Source: Haliclona indistincta (Eukaryota > Porifera > Demospongiae > Haplosclerida > Chalinidae). Taken from it: DNA of 64,000 bases. The notes under the pieces were generated by a model. The model was not told where the DNA came from. It saw nothing but the letters and a program-made list of their open reading frames with translations, and searched no databases. Below, one piece after another: positions 62,250 through 64,000 of this stretch. Made by a program: the position numbers and the translations under genes. The stretch spans positions 5,577,301 to 5,641,300 of the forward strand of contig OZ024787.1 in NCBI GenBank assembly GCA_964017065.1, given 5' to 3'. Numbering within the stretch: position 1 is the stretch's first letter; the number at the start of each line of letters is the position of its first letter.

Positions 62250-62830
62250 TGTTGACTGATACCAATGATGGATTATTCTCCACGCTTTACCACCAATACC
62301 AACTTGTAGGAGTTTATCAAGCAGAACACAATGCTCAACAGAATCAAAAGCCTTCTCAAGATCAAACAGGCAGAGATAAGGTAAACTTAATAACTGTGAA
62401 TGAATATAAAGAGAGATGATGGTATAATGAAACAGATTCAGTGTATACTTGTGATCAGTCATGTAATATGCAAATGTGATGGTATCATTAGGATGGCCAC
62501 CCTCTCGCAAATGGGTCAAGAGGGCTTCTTGTGTGCTAAAGGTTGCATCAGAGCATGAGAGACCCTTCCGATAGGCAGTTTGGAGACGGTCGGGAATGCT
62601 TAACTTGTCAAGGACTGGGTCAATCCTCCTCAGAATGATTACTTCGAATAATTTTGAGAAAACTGAGGAGATAGTTATCCCACGATAGCTAGAAGCTGAC
62701 GCATGGTCTTTTCCTTTTCTTTAATAAACTGGTACGATCTGACCGAGTTTCATACATGATTAGATTTCTTCAACGGCGAGGATTTTGTTAAAGACACCTG
62801 TTAACCAAGAAATAAGAATAGAACCACCAT
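62250..62830 (-). mobile_element. Non-LTR reverse transcriptase fragment (CR1/jockey-like)
   Basis: On the minus strand: HGGSILISWLTGVFNKILAV (about 62,810), a broken link, then SYRGITISSVFSKLFEVIIL (about 62,690), LQTAYRKGLSCSDATFSTQE (about 62,560), LTHLREGGHP, an inserted stretch of about 115 nt that is intron-like, then LCLFDLEKAFDSVEHCVLLD and VGIGGKAWRIIHHWYQS (about 62,350-62,270). These are fingers/palm blocks of a LINE reverse transcriptase, including the first catalytic Asp in FDLEKAFDS. The YADD block is missing because the fold-back element starts there. Confidence 0.75.
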
Positions 62831-62832
62831 GT

Positions 62833-63177
62833 CTAATATGCATAGGGATGCATAGGAGTGTGAGGAGACGACCTGGAGCCTCTCAAACACTGGATCGATG
62901 ATCGTAACAAGGAGAATGAGAGTTTACACCTGATCCAGGCAATAGAGCAGGAATAGGGCATGTTCCACTTTACTGACAGTAGGGACGCAAGTCTCTTATA
63001 GCAAACGTTTGCTGCAGCACCAACTCCACCAGTGGCAGACATGATCAAGGGGGTGAAGGAACCGTGCTCAATTTCACGTACTCTCTGTTCGTAAGCACGG
63101 CTCTTTCGTTTCTCATGTTTCCGGTAGGTGGCAGCAAGGGATTGACTGGAGTTTGAAGGAGCGTAGGGATTGACCAT
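62833..63177 (-). CDS. Retroelement-associated ORF of unknown biochemical role
   Basis: The frame reads VNPYAPSNSSQSLAATYRKH, then AYEQRVREIEHGSFTPLIMS, ATGGVGAAANVCYKRLASLL and IAWIRCKLSFSLLRSSIQCL followed by RGSRSS. I recognise this as a conserved segment that accompanies retroelement ORFs in sponges and cnidarians, usually C-terminal, but I cannot assign a catalytic activity. It is uninterrupted. It follows the OTU ORF directly. Confidence 0.55.
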   Translation of the reverse strand: MVNPYAPSNSSQSLAATYRKHEKRKSRAYEQRVREIEHGSFTPLIMSATGGVGAAANVCYKRLASLLSVKWNMPYSCSIAWIRCKLSFSLLRSSIQCLRGSRSSPHTPMHPYAY

Positions 63178-63194
63178 CAGGACCAGGTATTGGT

Positions 63195-63765
63195 CTAATC
63201 ACTCAAGTCCAAGGAGCTGGGAGTAGTACATGTAGGACAAGATGGACATATGAGATTGACAGGTAAGACAGGTTTAATTGAGTCAAAGTGTGACCTGCAC
63301 ACATGAGCAATTTCTATCCATTCTTTGTTTGGTTTAAGGTAAGAACTGATAGGAGACATGATTTTAGTACTATGTGAGGTAGCTGTTGTCCTTGCTGTGT
63401 ATCTTAACCATGTTGGATGCTTTTGGGTGTATGATTCTGTTGCCATGTAAACGTCTACCTGAAACAAAGAAGCAGTGGCTATGACTTCAACAGTCGTCCT
63501 CCAAACACTGTCCTTTGTATGTTTTGGACGTGGAAGGGAGTTTTGTTGATTGTTTTGTGTAATTTCTCAAATACTTCTTCTGTTTTTTCAAATGTTACAA
63601 TTAGTTTTCTTAATTGATCTTGAGTGCCAGTGAGCTGCACAGAAAAAGACAGTTGCCATCGCTTAAGACATGATCAACGGTTCTTCCTTGTTGTTGAAGG
63701 AATGGTAGCAAGACAGCGTATGGAGCACCTCTTGGTTTTGCAGCATATGGTCTGGAATAGGAATC
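63195..63765 (-). pseudogene. OTU-type cysteine protease ORF of a retroelement, frameshifted
   Basis: The minus strand contains RTVDHVLSDGNCLF, the Asp-Gly-Asn-Cys active-site loop of OTU deubiquitinases. After a frame change comes LTGTQDQLRKLIVTFEKTEE…, and after another change TTVEVIATASLFQVDVYMAT and EWIEIAHVCRSHFDSIKPVL, where the catalytic His is expected. Two frame changes at least break it. OTU domains occur in several animal retrotransposons, so this fits the neighbouring retroelement ORFs. It ends in a Cys-rich tail (CPSCPTCTTPSSLDLSD). Confidence 0.6.
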
Positions 63766-63769
63766 TCTG

Positions 63770-64000
63770 TAGCTAAACTTCCAGGTACTGATACTAGTGA
63801 AGTAATGTTTCTGAAAATTCTCTGTAGGTAGTGTACATGTACCCAATTTAACTATGAGCACTACGTGATTTCGAATGAGCATAGCTAACGTTCCATCGTG
63901 AGGCGTGGCTCAATGGCGCTAACATACTGCACTAGAACTCATTCGTGGATTCTTTCTAAAATGGTATTGCGTAGAGCTTGATTACTGGTCTTACTTAAAG
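63770..64000. other. Window end, no further gene
   Basis: The minus frame upstream of the OTU motif (to 63,882) shows no motif. The retroelement may continue beyond the window. Confidence 0.4.

Overview
The window looks like nuclear DNA of an early-branching animal. A sponge (demosponge) is my best guess, as an inference from AT-rich sequence, very short introns (about 50-60 bp), exons of 30-200 bp and an unusually varied set of transposon families. I see no bacterial operons, rRNA, tRNA or CRISPR. Most of the recognisable coding sequence belongs to mobile elements or to small multi-exon gene families that evolve by repeat expansion, and nearly all of it lies on the minus strand.

Layout, left to right. 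0-4.4 kb: mostly featureless, with a 19-bp minisatellite at 3.6 kb. 4.9-13 kb: a graveyard of minus-strand transposon genes: pogo-type DDE with a PHD-like finger, RING-like finger genes, a deleted Ty3/gypsy pol, a nearly complete P-element/THAP9-type transposase plus a second partial copy, a zinc-finger gag-like gene, and a DUF4371-type hAT. 13-25 kb: weaker remnants (pogo DDE, Psq helix-turn-helix exon, hAT deletion derivative, BEL and integrase scraps, a second RING-like copy, a perfect palindrome). 25.4-26.7 kb: a BED-type hAT transposase with frameshifts. 26.8-37 kb: minus-strand multi-exon genes made of low-complexity Pro/Gln/Ala-rich and Ser/Asp/Glu-rich exons, including a tandem array of 72-nt exons and one clean two-exon gene (315 aa). 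38-39 kb: a broken plus-strand gene. 41.7-47.6 kb: a full-length BEL/Pao LTR retrotransposon with 132-bp LTRs and a 5-bp target duplication. 47.8-50.3 kb: LINE reverse transcriptase, KRBA2/SCAND3-like integrase and another Pro-rich family gene.

The most striking object is at 50,872-56,392: a 5.5-kb MULE-type DNA transposon with CpG-rich terminal inverted repeats of about 175 bp and a perfect 9-bp target site duplication. Its single minus-strand gene of about 14 exons joins a FAR1/Z-SWIM-type transposase with SWIM zinc finger, a duplicated acidic exon, an AT-hook, a CXXC (CpG-binding type) zinc finger and a Ulp1/SENP-type cysteine protease with all catalytic residues visible. Exon phases agree along most of the gene, so I infer one fusion protein; only two small lesions are visible. 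A 307-bp hAT MITE with its own 8-bp target duplication is nested in one intron.

56.4-64 kb: an isolated RecQ helicase exon, the third clear member of the Pro-rich family (58.6-60.5 kb), a long nearly perfect inverted repeat, LINE reverse transcriptase, and an OTU-protease retroelement ORF. Three Pro-rich genes (35.6-37.0, 49.0-50.3, 58.6-60.5 kb) share exon order, exon phase and a conserved short exon; in two of them the start codon is itself split by an intron.
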